A stretch of DNA of 25,916 nucleotides, from assembly GCA_028875335.1 (NCBI GenBank), contig JAPPEF010000286.1, positions 1 to 25,916 on the forward strand, given 5' to 3'. This DNA is from Gemmatimonadota bacterium (lineage in GTDB: Bacteria; Latescibacterota; UBA2968; UBA8231). Shown piece by piece: positions 15,120-22,769 of the stretch (the stretch's first letter is position 1; every line of letters starts with the position of its first letter). A model generated the notes under the pieces. The model had not been told where the DNA came from, ran no database searches, and was given only the letters and a program-made list of their open reading frames with translations. The translations under genes were made by a program, and so were the position numbers.

Positions 15120-15127
15120 TTTTGATT
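15082..15127 (+). pseudogene. PIN-domain toxin gene, truncated after its first strand
   Basis: From ATG 15082 (or 15073) the frame reads MKVLVSDTSVLIDF, the typical first beta strand of a PIN nuclease, including the first metal-binding Asp in SDTSVLID. It then runs straight into the sulfatase start region in a wrong frame. It overlaps the 3' end of the XRE-ImmA gene, a common arrangement for cotranslated regulator-toxin pairs. The active-site remainder of a PIN nuclease (further acidic residues, about 120 residues) is absent, so no functional toxin is made here. Confidence 0.65.
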
Positions 15128-16531
15128 ATGAATCGACCCAACATCGTCTTCATCCTCAGCGACGACCAAGGCCCTTGGGCTGCCGGCTGCTACGGCAACG
15201 CGGAAATCCGCACCCCGGCAATCGACCGCATCGCCCAGACGGGCATGCGCTTTGACAATTTCTTCGTCGCCACTCCAGTCTGCTCGCCCAGCCGCGCGAC
15301 CTTTTTGACCGGGCGAATCCCCTCACAGCACGGAGTGCACGACTGGATCAGAGAGGGCAACGTCGGCGACTCCGCAGCCGCTTATCTCGCCGGCGAGGTG
15401 GCTTACACCGACATCCTTGCTGACAACGGTTGGGTCTGCGGGCTGAGCGGCAAGTGGCACCTCGGGCACAGCCAACTCGCGCAGCACGGCTTTTCGCATT
15501 GGTACGTGCATCAGCAGGGCGGCGGGCCGTACAACGACGCGCCCATGATCCGCGACGGCGAGCTGATCACCGAGCCGGGCTACGTGACCACGGCAATCAC
15601 CAACGACGCACTGGCATTTGTCGATCAGCACGCTGACGGCGACGCGCCCTTTTACCTAGGCGTCCACTACACCGCACCCCACAGCCCGTGGACTGGCCAC
15701 CCGCAGGAAATCGTCGATTCCTACGACAACTGCGCGTTCGACTCCTGTCCGCAGGAAGCGATCCACCCCTGGGCGGTGGGACACGCGCTGAGCGAGAATT
15801 GTCTGGGCAACCGCGAGATGCTCAAAGGCTATTTCGCCGCGGTGACGGCCATGGACCGCGACATCGGACGAATCCTCGACAAGCTAGAGGAAAAAGGGCT
15901 GCGCGAGAACACGTTAGTAGTCTTCACCAGCGACAATGGCTTTAGCTGCGGCCACCACGGTTTCTGGGGCAAGGGCAACGGCACCTATCCGCCGAACATG
16001 TACGAGAATTCGATCAAGGTGCCCTTCGTCGTCAGCCACCCCAGCCGCATCCCTACGGAGAGCGTCCAGGACGGCATGGTCAGTGCCTACGACTTTATGC
16101 CGACCCTGCTCGACTACCTAGGCCTGCCACTACCCGAGGGTCCCAATTTGCCCGGACAAAGCGCACTGCCGCTGTTGTTGGGAGCAGACGACACCGGTCG
16201 GCAGGAAGTAGTCATCTACGACGAATACGGAGCGACGCGGATGATGCGCACCGAGGCGTGGAAATACGTCCACCGCTATCCAGATGGGCCGCACGAACTC
16301 TACGACCTAGCCAACGACCCAGACGAGCGCGCCAATCTGGCGGACGATCCCAGCCAAGCTGAGCGAATCGGCGACCTAAAGCAGCGGCTGGAGGCGTGGT
16401 ACGAACGCTACGTAGTGCCCGAGCGCGACGGACGCAATTTCGCGGTGACGGGCACGGGTCAACTCAGGCCGGTGGGCGGCCAGTGGGAAGACAGCACCAC
16501 TCAGCGCCCCCAACCCTTCGCACGGGAATAG
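15128..16531 (+). CDS. Arylsulfatase-type sulfatase
   Basis: A 467-residue sulfatase of the alkaline phosphatase superfamily, hydrolysing sulfate esters. The N-terminus RPNIVFILSDDQGPW holds the metal-binding Asp pair (D12, D13). The modification motif is PVCSPSRATFLTGR with C52 as the formylglycine precursor (C-x-P-x-R, so a maturase is needed). Later motifs include LSGKWHLG, APHSPW, FTSDNG (metal site) and HGFWGKGNGTYPPNMYENSIKVPF. No signal peptide is present, so it would act in the cytoplasm or leave by another route. The ATG at 15128 is preferred over the TTG at 15116, which lies in the PIN remnant. No ribosome site is visible upstream, consistent with the start having been placed next to foreign DNA. 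The substrate may be a carbohydrate sulfate. Confidence 0.95.
   Translation: MNRPNIVFILSDDQGPWAAGCYGNAEIRTPAIDRIAQTGMRFDNFFVATPVCSPSRATFLTGRIPSQHGVHDWIREGNVGDSAAAYLAGEVAYTDILADNGWVCGLSGKWHLGHSQLAQHGFSHWYVHQQGGGPYNDAPMIRDGELITEPGYVTTAITNDALAFVDQHADGDAPFYLGVHYTAPHSPWTGHPQEIVDSYDNCAFDSCPQEAIHPWAVGHALSENCLGNREMLKGYFAAVTAMDRDIGRILDKLEEKGLRENTLVVFTSDNGFSCGHHGFWGKGNGTYPPNMYENSIKVPFVVSHPSRIPTESVQDGMVSAYDFMPTLLDYLGLPLPEGPNLPGQSALPLLLGADDTGRQEVVIYDEYGATRMMRTEAWKYVHRYPDGPHELYDLANDPDERANLADDPSQAERIGDLKQRLEAWYERYVVPERDGRNFAVTGTGQLRPVGGQWEDSTTQRPQPFARE
15132..15174 (+). repeat. Direct repeat (right copy) within the intact sulfatase gene
   Basis: Identical to 13722-13764 over 43 bases; here it encodes residues 2-16 of the intact sulfatase. 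The two copies differ at the first base of codon 2 (CAT against AAT). Confidence 0.95.
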
Positions 16532-16536
16532 TTCGC

Positions 16537-16690
16537 TAAGTACACGACAGTAGAGCAGTAGGGGATGCTTCGCTTCGCTCAGCATGACAACAGGGGCGTC
16601 ATCACCAGTCATGCTGAGCGGAGCAAAGCGGAGTCGAAGCATCTCAGGTCGCCCATGCCTAACGTCCAGTGGATTACTGTCGTGTACTTA
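16537..16690 (+). repeat. Nested palindromic element C between convergent genes
   Basis: A perfect 16-bp terminal inverted repeat, TAAGTACACGACAGTA at 16537-16552 and its reverse complement at 16675-16690, encloses a second inverted repeat: 16564-16588 (starting GATGCTTCG, ending CAGCATGAC) and 16608-16643 (starting GTCATGCTGAG, ending CGAAGCATC). The inner arms differ by an 11-nt insertion in the right one. No ORF of note lies inside. It sits between the convergent sulfatase and epimerase genes and could act as a two-way terminator. It resembles a non-coding miniature mobile element. Confidence 0.85.
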
Positions 16691-16709
16691 GGCCATCCGT
16701 ACCGCGCAT

Positions 16710-17555
16710 TCACTCCGGCAACACACTTCGCGCCGGCACAAATCCCAACTCCGCTTCAATCCGCGCAATATCGTACACCGGATCCCGCTCGTGCCCCACC
16801 CGCTCGTAATGCGCCATGTCGATCTTTTCCGCGTCCGCCCCATACCAAATCCGCATCAACTCCGGCACCGTACAGGCCACACAAGCCTGCGTCCCCACTG
16901 CGTTCAAAATCCGCACCCCCGCCTTGTGCCCGCTCTCCGCCGCCAGCCGGAAGCACCGCACCGCATCGCTCAAATACATACACGAAATCGCCCCCATTCC
17001 CCACTGTCCCACCGGCCCCGGCTGCCGTGGCGCAGGAACCCGATCCTCGGGCCAAATCGAAGCTAACCTAATATTGATAAAGTCTAGCTCCTCCCGCTGC
17101 CGCGCCAGATAGCGGGTCGTCTCCTCCATCATGTATTTGGAAAAACCGTAGCCGTCGCGGTCCAGACACGGATGCTCATCCGACATCGGCAGTTCGAGCG
17201 GCCGAAAATGCACCGACTGCATCCCGACCGCGGCGATCGACGAGGCCAATGCAAATTTGCTGCAACCCCGATCAATCAGATATCGCAACAAGCCATAGGT
17301 CCCCATGACATTGACCCGCATGAGGTCCGTTTCAGTGCCCGCACCCGTCACCGCCCCCAAATGGACCAGCGCGTCGAAATTCCACCGATCCAACCGGTGC
17401 AGATCCTCCCCCCGCGTAAAATCCCCAACCACCACCTCCACCCCCGCAACCTCCGTCGGCTGGCGCGACAGACAGGCCACCTCGTGGTCCGCCGCCATAT
17501 CCGCGGCCAATGCCCGGCCGATAAAACCGCTAGTTCCCGTAATCAATACGCGCAT
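16710..17555 (-). CDS. NAD-dependent epimerase/dehydratase (extended SDR)
   Basis: A 281-residue short-chain dehydrogenase of the extended type, likely acting on a sugar or nucleotide sugar. The Rossmann motif is ITGTSGFIGRAL (GxxGxxG, 7-13); the catalytic set is S104 or S105 in LASSIAAVG and the Y-x-x-x-K pair Y135/K139 in YGFSKYMMEE. HLGAVTG is the family's substrate-side loop. ATG 17555 is chosen over an upstream in-frame start at 17609 because a GGGAGG site lies just before it and the fold begins there. Its start is 1 bp from the stop of the upstream glycosidase-like gene, so it is the last gene of the minus-strand cluster. Substrate unknown. Confidence 0.9.
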   Translation of the reverse strand: MRVLITGTSGFIGRALAADMAADHEVACLSRQPTEVAGVEVVVGDFTRGEDLHRLDRWNFDALVHLGAVTGAGTETDLMRVNVMGTYGLLRYLIDRGCSKFALASSIAAVGMQSVHFRPLELPMSDEHPCLDRDGYGFSKYMMEETTRYLARQREELDFINIRLASIWPEDRVPAPRQPGPVGQWGMGAISCMYLSDAVRCFRLAAESGHKAGVRILNAVGTQACVACTVPELMRIWYGADAEKIDMAHYERVGHERDPVYDIARIEAELGFVPARSVLPE

Positions 17556-17556
17556 C

Positions 17557-19128
17557 TCAACCTCCCGGCGGAGCAATCCGCTCCAGTACCAAACCTTCGG
17601 GTCGCACAAAGTCCTTATAGCGGACTAGTATCTCCGCCCCATTAATGCTGCGGACAAAACCCGCCCGCGCCTCCAGCTTCTTCACCTCGATCTCGACCCG
17701 ATTGGCCCCGCGCCTCACCTCCTCCGGTGCCAAGCGAAAGCGAAACCAGTGCGCTGAAAAACCCAACGGGGCCTGCACCGCCATACTCCCGGCGAGCTGA
17801 ACGGGAATGGTCAACGCGCGCTCGTCGCTGATTTCAGCTTCGGCGCGAGACAGAACCCGGCCATTAAAGCGCATTTCGATCTCGTCCTCAATGCAGAAAA
17901 AAGAAAAGCGTAGCGTCAAAATGGCCGGACGCATCTCCCCATCGCTGCGGGCGCTCTCCACATCGTCGGCCACCCAAACGTCAAGCGCGACCGTCTCGCC
18001 CTCCAAGAGCTGTTCCGGCACTTGGCGCTCCGGCGTAGAAGTCTCTTCCCCGATGATCCCTTCGCGTGGCTGCAACAAGTAGCGCTTGTCGCGCCGGGCA
18101 TGCACCTGCGGATAGGCCACCTCGCGCAGGATCTGGTACTCGCGCTCAGCCAACGGCCAAGGCATATAGCCCAAGTACATCCCCGCGTAGCCCTGCCAAG
18201 CGAGAGTCTGGCTGAGAGCGCGGTACATCTCAATGCTCGGCAACCCCACCCGCTCGTCGTAGATCCGGCGCGGCGGCCGATAATACGCGGCAGCACCCGC
18301 ATTCTCGGCCACCTCGGCCAGCCACGGTGCCTGAATGCCTGGGTCAACCAGCACGTTCTCGTCCTGACCGACGACCCAGTCGAGGCTGCCAGCCCGCAGC
18401 CACGCCTCCACATCCAGCCCCACCGCGAGGTTGTCTTCCTCTTTTAGATGAACCCGCGCCATAAGCGAAATTTTGCGGCCCTGCCGCACGCCGATTTCCT
18501 CGGCCAACGCCCGCACCTTGGCCACAAACTCAGTCATCAGCGGCGCGTTTTCCTGGATCTCATCCTTTTTGAAATAGAAGTTGTCAAAGCAAAAATCCAG
18601 TTCCAGTCCATCAGGCTGGTAGCCTTCCAGCAATTCGCCGATGAGGGCCAGCTTGTACTCCTGCACGGCCTCTTGCGCGTAGTCGTAACACCACTCGGCC
18701 CGACCGGCGTCGCCAATGCACACCGCGGCCCCGTACTGTTCCTTGAGCCGCCCGAAGCGCTCGCTTCCCGGCCGGGCAGAGTCCTGGAGCTTGAGGCTGG
18801 GAAACACCTTCAGCCCTGTCTCCCGACCGCGCTCAATGACGGCCCGCACCTGATCAGTCCCCAACTCCTTAGCCACCTCGACCATCCGCATAATCCGCCA
18901 GTCGATGTAGTTTTCCCACACCTCCTTTCCCTGCCCCACCACGCGGCCGACTTTGCTCTGGTGAAAGAAGACGTCGCTATAACCCAATCCCAAAACCAGC
19001 AAATCCACGCCCGTGCCCAACACCTCATCTACCGGCCAGTTCAGCAGGTGGCGGCTGGCTGGTGGTTCGAGTCGCTTGGCGTGGAAGTGGTGCGCGTCGT
19101 TGTAGTGAATCAAACGGGGTCGGTCCAT
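17557..19128 (-). CDS. Putative TIM-barrel glycoside hydrolase-like protein
   Basis: A 523-residue protein I do not recognise at family level with certainty. Residues up to about 345 look like a TIM barrel: LLVLGLGYSDVFF, GLKVFPSLKLQDS, a strand YQPDGLELDFCFDNFYF (170-186) with acidic residues where glycosidases often have catalytic ones (D173, E176, D178), ISLMARVHL, LDWVVGQDEN and YAGMYLGYMPWPL. Residues from about 370 to the end are beta-rich (ALDVWVADD, EIEMRFNGRVL, HWFRFRLAPEEVRRGANRVEIEVKK), like a carbohydrate-binding or jelly-roll domain. No signal peptide is present. An AGGAGC site precedes ATG 19128. It lies between a Gfo/Idh/MocA gene and an epimerase gene, which supports a sugar-related role. 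Confidence 0.65.
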   Translation of the reverse strand: MDRPRLIHYNDAHHFHAKRLEPPASRHLLNWPVDEVLGTGVDLLVLGLGYSDVFFHQSKVGRVVGQGKEVWENYIDWRIMRMVEVAKELGTDQVRAVIERGRETGLKVFPSLKLQDSARPGSERFGRLKEQYGAAVCIGDAGRAEWCYDYAQEAVQEYKLALIGELLEGYQPDGLELDFCFDNFYFKKDEIQENAPLMTEFVAKVRALAEEIGVRQGRKISLMARVHLKEEDNLAVGLDVEAWLRAGSLDWVVGQDENVLVDPGIQAPWLAEVAENAGAAAYYRPPRRIYDERVGLPSIEMYRALSQTLAWQGYAGMYLGYMPWPLAEREYQILREVAYPQVHARRDKRYLLQPREGIIGEETSTPERQVPEQLLEGETVALDVWVADDVESARSDGEMRPAILTLRFSFFCIEDEIEMRFNGRVLSRAEAEISDERALTIPVQLAGSMAVQAPLGFSAHWFRFRLAPEEVRRGANRVEIEVKKLEARAGFVRSINGAEILVRYKDFVRPEGLVLERIAPPGG

Positions 19129-19160
19129 GGCTAAGCTCCTATTCTCGGCGCACTGGCCTC

Positions 19161-20285
19161 TTAGTCCTTCTTTTGGGACAAAACCTGATCCATGTATTTT
19201 TCGTGGCCTAAGATCGGCTTCTTGTTATACATCCGACTTGGGCGGGGAATGAGGCGCAGGCTGCGGTCGGCCAGCGGCAGCGCCACGGGCACACACCCCT
19301 GTCGATGCGACTCGCGCACCGCGATGGCCATTTCGAGAACCTTGACGCCGTTCTCGCCGCTGCCGGGCGGATCTTCGCCCCGCTCCAGCGCGTCGATAAT
19401 AGCCTTGCAACTAGCCCTGTTGCGGTCCCCAAGACAGCGCCAGCCCTCGGCGTCGTACCCGCGCTCTCCGCCGTAAACGCCGTAAATCGGCCCTTCCGGC
19501 AAGACGCCCTCAATCTTTTCCAACTTCTCCCAGCTCGCCCCATCGCCTTCAACGTACCGGTATAAGCCTGCGAGATTGTCATCTGAGTAGAAGACCCCCT
19601 CCTCACAGACCACCTCGTAGCCGCGACCTCGCGCGTCCTTGTCCCGGTAGATAAACGACTCGATTCCATTGGCGAAGCGCACGTACCCAGCCCCGCCTTG
19701 GTCGTGTTCGCTCAGAGGATCGTCGCTGACCCAACCCGACACCCACGCCACCTCGTCGCAGCCAGCAAAGTGGCGCATCAGCGTAAAGCGCTGGCAGCCG
19801 CCACCCGACATCTCCGTGCCCGACCCGCCGAGCAAGGTGATCCGCTTGACCGCCCCCAACTCGCCCGCACCAATGAACTCTAGGGCCTTTTGGTAGGCCG
19901 GCAGATTGACGTCCAAGTCGCCCGCGCCAAAGGAGATGCGCCGGCTCTTGCACTCGGCGACCATGCGGTCGGCCTCTTCGAGTGAGGCCGCGATCGGCTT
20001 TTCGCAGAGGATGGCCTTGACCCCGGCTTGCGCACAGGCGATAACGACCTCCGGATTGACGCCGACCGGCAAAATCGGCGCGGCAATGTCGAGCGCCTCT
20101 TTCTCTAGCATCTGGCGATAGTCGGCATAACCGGGCACGCCCGTGCGCTTTTGAAACAGCGCCAAATTCTCCGGATCTCCATCGGCCACGGCCACCAACT
20201 CCGTGCGCTCGTCGAGCATATAGGCGCGCGCGTGCTGCGTGCCTTTGCGCCCAGCCCCGATCAACCCCACGCGATATTTAGCCAT
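19161..20285 (-). CDS. Gfo/Idh/MocA family oxidoreductase, EKP intact
   Basis: A 374-residue NAD(P)-dependent oxidoreductase. It has the Rossmann motif RVGLIGAGRKGTQHAR (residues 5-20), an acidic residue at the end of the second strand (VAVADGD) and the catalytic-lysine motif ILCEKPIAAS (E95, K96, P97). The C-terminal domain includes MRHFAGCDEVAWVSG with the expected histidine near the substrate. ATG 20285 is chosen over an extension at 20351 because a perfect AGGAGG lies just upstream and the Rossmann fold begins there. It is 32 bp from the next gene (17557-19128) and 32 bp from the MFS gene, and is thus central in a minus-strand cluster. Unlike the paralogue at 349-1374 it should be catalytically competent. 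Substrate probably a sugar or cyclitol. Confidence 0.92.
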   Translation of the reverse strand: MAKYRVGLIGAGRKGTQHARAYMLDERTELVAVADGDPENLALFQKRTGVPGYADYRQMLEKEALDIAAPILPVGVNPEVVIACAQAGVKAILCEKPIAASLEEADRMVAECKSRRISFGAGDLDVNLPAYQKALEFIGAGELGAVKRITLLGGSGTEMSGGGCQRFTLMRHFAGCDEVAWVSGWVSDDPLSEHDQGGAGYVRFANGIESFIYRDKDARGRGYEVVCEEGVFYSDDNLAGLYRYVEGDGASWEKLEKIEGVLPEGPIYGVYGGERGYDAEGWRCLGDRNRASCKAIIDALERGEDPPGSGENGVKVLEMAIAVRESHRQGCVPVALPLADRSLRLIPRPSRMYNKKPILGHEKYMDQVLSQKKD

Positions 20286-20317
20286 CGTCGGAACCCTCCT
20301 TAGATATAGTCCATTTC

Positions 20318-21481
20318 TTAGCCGCCCCACCCTGTCCGCGTCCACAACCACCCCAGCACCACCGCCACCGCCAGCAAAAAAGGCACAGCCAAATGATTGA
20401 GCCTATCCCAACCCAGCATCCCCTCCAAAGGCGCCGCCCCGAAACTGGTCAACACGATCAGGCCAAAGACCAGAAAGTCATTGCAGGACTGCACCCGCGC
20501 CTTTTCCTCGGGCCGATGCGTCATCGCCAACAGCGACGTTGACCCAACGAAAAGAAAATTCCACCCCACGCCCAATAGCGCCAACCCAATCGTGTAGTGA
20601 TAGAGTCCGACACCACTCAAATTGACCGCGATCGAGCACCCGAGCAACGCGATGCCAGTAAACATGATCCGGTGCTCCCCCCAACGCGAGATTAGGTGCC
20701 CGGTAAAAAAAGACGGCACGTACATGCCCAGCACATGCCACTGAATCACCCAAGCCGTATCGGCAAAGGAGTGCAAATGCCGTTTCATCGCCAGCGGCGT
20801 GGCATTCATCAACAGCGACATCAGCCCCCAAGCAGCCACCGCCCCAACCACCGCCAACGCGAAATCCGACTGCCGCGCGATCTCCCGGAGCGAACGCCCA
20901 CCCGCCCGCTGCTCCTCGGCGTTAGGCGCGGGAAAGGAGACAAAGCCGAGCACCGGCAAAACCAGCGCATGAACCGCGGCAATTCCCAAAAAAGAGCCAG
21001 CGAACAAATAATCGGGGAACCACTCCCGCGACCACGCCGCCAGATTGGATCCCGAAATCGCGGCAATGACGCCCCCGGCCATCACCAGCGAAATGGCGCG
21101 ACTGCGAAAATCCTCGGCCACCACCTCGCCAGCGGCAAATCGATAATAGGTAGCAAAGCCATTGACCGCACCAATGCCCAACCCACCCAAACAAAGCAGC
21201 GCGAAATTGCCCTGGTACACAGCTAGACACCCCACCGCACCCCCGACGACGCCCAACGCAGCACCCAACGCAAAACCTATCTTGCGGCCCCGCCGCTGCA
21301 TTAGCTGCGCCGCGGGCACCGTCATTATCATCGTGGCCACCGGCGCCAGGGCCAGCGGCAAGGTCGCCAGCGCGGGATTCGGCGTCAACCGCTGGCCGAT
21401 GAGCGCCATGCTCGAGAGCATGACGAGACTGGCGGTGCGCGAGAGGGCCTCGCACAAAAAGAGCAGCGAAAGATTTTTCAC
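20318..21481 (-). CDS. MFS transporter
   Basis: A 387-residue integral membrane protein of the major facilitator type, with about 12 hydrophobic segments. The loop after the second segment holds QLMQRRGRKIGFALGA, the major-facilitator A-like motif (R-R-G-R-K). A hydrophilic loop around NAEEQRAGGRSLREIARQ separates the two halves. The start is GTG at 21481 with no strong ribosome site, 30 bp after the DAHP synthase stop, suggesting cotranscription. The downstream Gfo/Idh/MocA gene starts 32 bp after the stop. By context it may import the sugar handled by the downstream genes, or export a product of the aromatic pathway; neither can be decided from sequence. Confidence 0.88.
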   Translation of the reverse strand: MKNLSLLFLCEALSRTASLVMLSSMALIGQRLTPNPALATLPLALAPVATMIMTVPAAQLMQRRGRKIGFALGAALGVVGGAVGCLAVYQGNFALLCLGGLGIGAVNGFATYYRFAAGEVVAEDFRSRAISLVMAGGVIAAISGSNLAAWSREWFPDYLFAGSFLGIAAVHALVLPVLGFVSFPAPNAEEQRAGGRSLREIARQSDFALAVVGAVAAWGLMSLLMNATPLAMKRHLHSFADTAWVIQWHVLGMYVPSFFTGHLISRWGEHRIMFTGIALLGCSIAVNLSGVGLYHYTIGLALLGVGWNFLFVGSTSLLAMTHRPEEKARVQSCNDFLVFGLIVLTSFGAAPLEGMLGWDRLNHLAVPFLLAVAVVLGWLWTRTGWGG

Positions 21482-21511
21482 GCTAGATAGGCCGGTCAGC
21501 CCCGTCGTCGA

Positions 21512-22573
21512 TTATTTTTTTCGCCATTGCGTTCGCACCGCCGCGGCCAATTCCTCCAACACCTCCACCGTATCCTCCCACCCAATACAGGCATCCGTAA
21601 TGCTCTGCCCATAAACCAATTCACTGCCCGCCTGCTGTTTCTGATTGCCCTCGATTAAGTGGCTTTCCAGCATCACCCCGAAAACATCCTGCGCTCCCTC
21701 CGCCACCTGTGCGGCGACCGCCCGTGCAACTGCCGGCTGACGCTTGTGATCCTTGGCGCTGTTGCCGTGGCTGCAATCGATCATCACCCGGTGCGGCAAA
21801 CCCGCCTCCTTGAGCTGGCCCGCAGCCGCGTCAACGCTGGCGTGGTCGTAGTTAGTACCGTCGCTGCCGCCGCGCAAAATCAAATGGCAACTCGCATTGC
21901 CCGAAGTCCCGACAATCGCCGCAATGCCCTGCTTGGTCACCGAGAGAAAGTGATGCGGATGCCGGGCGGCACCAATGGCGTCGAGGGCGATCTGCACATT
22001 GCCCGCGGTCCCATTCTTAAAGCCAACGGGCATCGACAGACCCGAAGCCAGTTCGCGGTGAACCTGACTTTCGGTAGTACGGGCACCAATGGCCCCCCAA
22101 GCAATCAAGTCGGCGATAAACTGGGGCGTGATGGTATCGAGGAATTCGGAACCAGTCGGCAGACCCATATCCCCCAACTGCACCAGCAAGCCGCGTGCGG
22201 CGCGCAAGCCGCTGTTGATCTCAAAGCTGTCGTCCAAATGTGGGTCGTTGATCAACCCCTTCCAGCCGACGGTAGTGCGCGGTTTCTCAAAATACACGCG
22301 CATCACCACGTACAACTCGTCGCTTAGGGCTGCGGCCTTTTCCTTGAGCCGGTCCGCGTATTCGAGCGCGGCTTGGGGGTCGTGGATCGAACACGGGCCG
22401 ACCACCACCACTAGCCGGTCGTCCTCTTCGGCCAGTATGGCGTCCAATGCGCGCCGGGCCGCGGCCACAGTGTGGGAGGCCTTTTCCGAAATGGGCAACT
22501 CTTCCATCAGAATCGCCGGTGGGATCAAGGGTTTGAGTTGATCAATGCGCAGATCGTCAGTTGATTCGAACAA
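21512..22573 (-). CDS. aroG: 3-deoxy-7-phosphoheptulonate (DAHP) synthase, class I
   Basis: A 353-residue enzyme joining phosphoenolpyruvate and erythrose 4-phosphate in the first step of the shikimate pathway. All class I motifs are seen: VVVVGPCSIHD (59-65 for the core), YFEKPRTTVGWKG, GARTTESQVHRELASG, VGFKNGT, LRGGSDGTNYD and MIDCSHGNSAKDH. The length matches the AroF/AroG/AroH group of E. coli type; which feedback type it is cannot be told. The start is TTG at 22573, decided by an AAGGAG site about 9 nt upstream; the next in-frame starts would cut conserved N-terminal sequence. A palindromic repeat lies upstream. It heads a cluster of catabolic-looking genes, which is unusual for this biosynthetic gene. 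Confidence 0.96.
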   Translation of the reverse strand: MFESTDDLRIDQLKPLIPPAILMEELPISEKASHTVAAARRALDAILAEEDDRLVVVVGPCSIHDPQAALEYADRLKEKAAALSDELYVVMRVYFEKPRTTVGWKGLINDPHLDDSFEINSGLRAARGLLVQLGDMGLPTGSEFLDTITPQFIADLIAWGAIGARTTESQVHRELASGLSMPVGFKNGTAGNVQIALDAIGAARHPHHFLSVTKQGIAAIVGTSGNASCHLILRGGSDGTNYDHASVDAAAGQLKEAGLPHRVMIDCSHGNSAKDHKRQPAVARAVAAQVAEGAQDVFGVMLESHLIEGNQKQQAGSELVYGQSITDACIGWEDTVEVLEELAAAVRTQWRKK

Positions 22574-22599
22574 GTCTTTTTACTCCTTACTATTAGCAG

Positions 22600-22748
22600 T
22601 TATAAACTGATGTTACTCATCTGCGCCGAATCGGTCGGTGTAGGGGCGTCCCTCGTGGGCGCCCAAGCGATACAGCGCATTCAGCCAGCGGGATCCTACG
22701 AGGGCAACCACAAGGGTTGCCCCTACAATGCGTAACGTCAGTTGTAAA
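22600..22748 (+). repeat. Palindromic repeat element, copy B
   Basis: Two 25-nt units in inverted orientation at 22640-22664 and 22702-22726, of the same two types as copy A (6211-6296) but in opposite order. The left unit is the GGGCGTCC/GGGCGCCC hairpin and the right, on the minus strand, the GGGCAACC/GGTTGCCC hairpin. Further out, 22600-22616 and 22732-22748 form an imperfect inverted repeat (13 of 17 bases). The element lies between the amidohydrolase and DAHP synthase genes, both on the minus strand, and fills most of the 196-bp gap. Confidence 0.85.
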
Positions 22749-22769
22749 TTCTCATCGTCTAAACACTAT

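Noticed and set aside
15116..15127. Sulfatase start at TTG 15116
   Set aside because: The four extra codons come from the PIN gene remnant; ATG 15128 matches the usual sulfatase N-terminus and the start of the left copy.
18448..19134. Plus-strand open frame opposite the glycosidase-like gene
   Set aside because: Composition is typical of an antisense shadow, while the minus strand has a ribosome site and ordered secondary-structure pattern.
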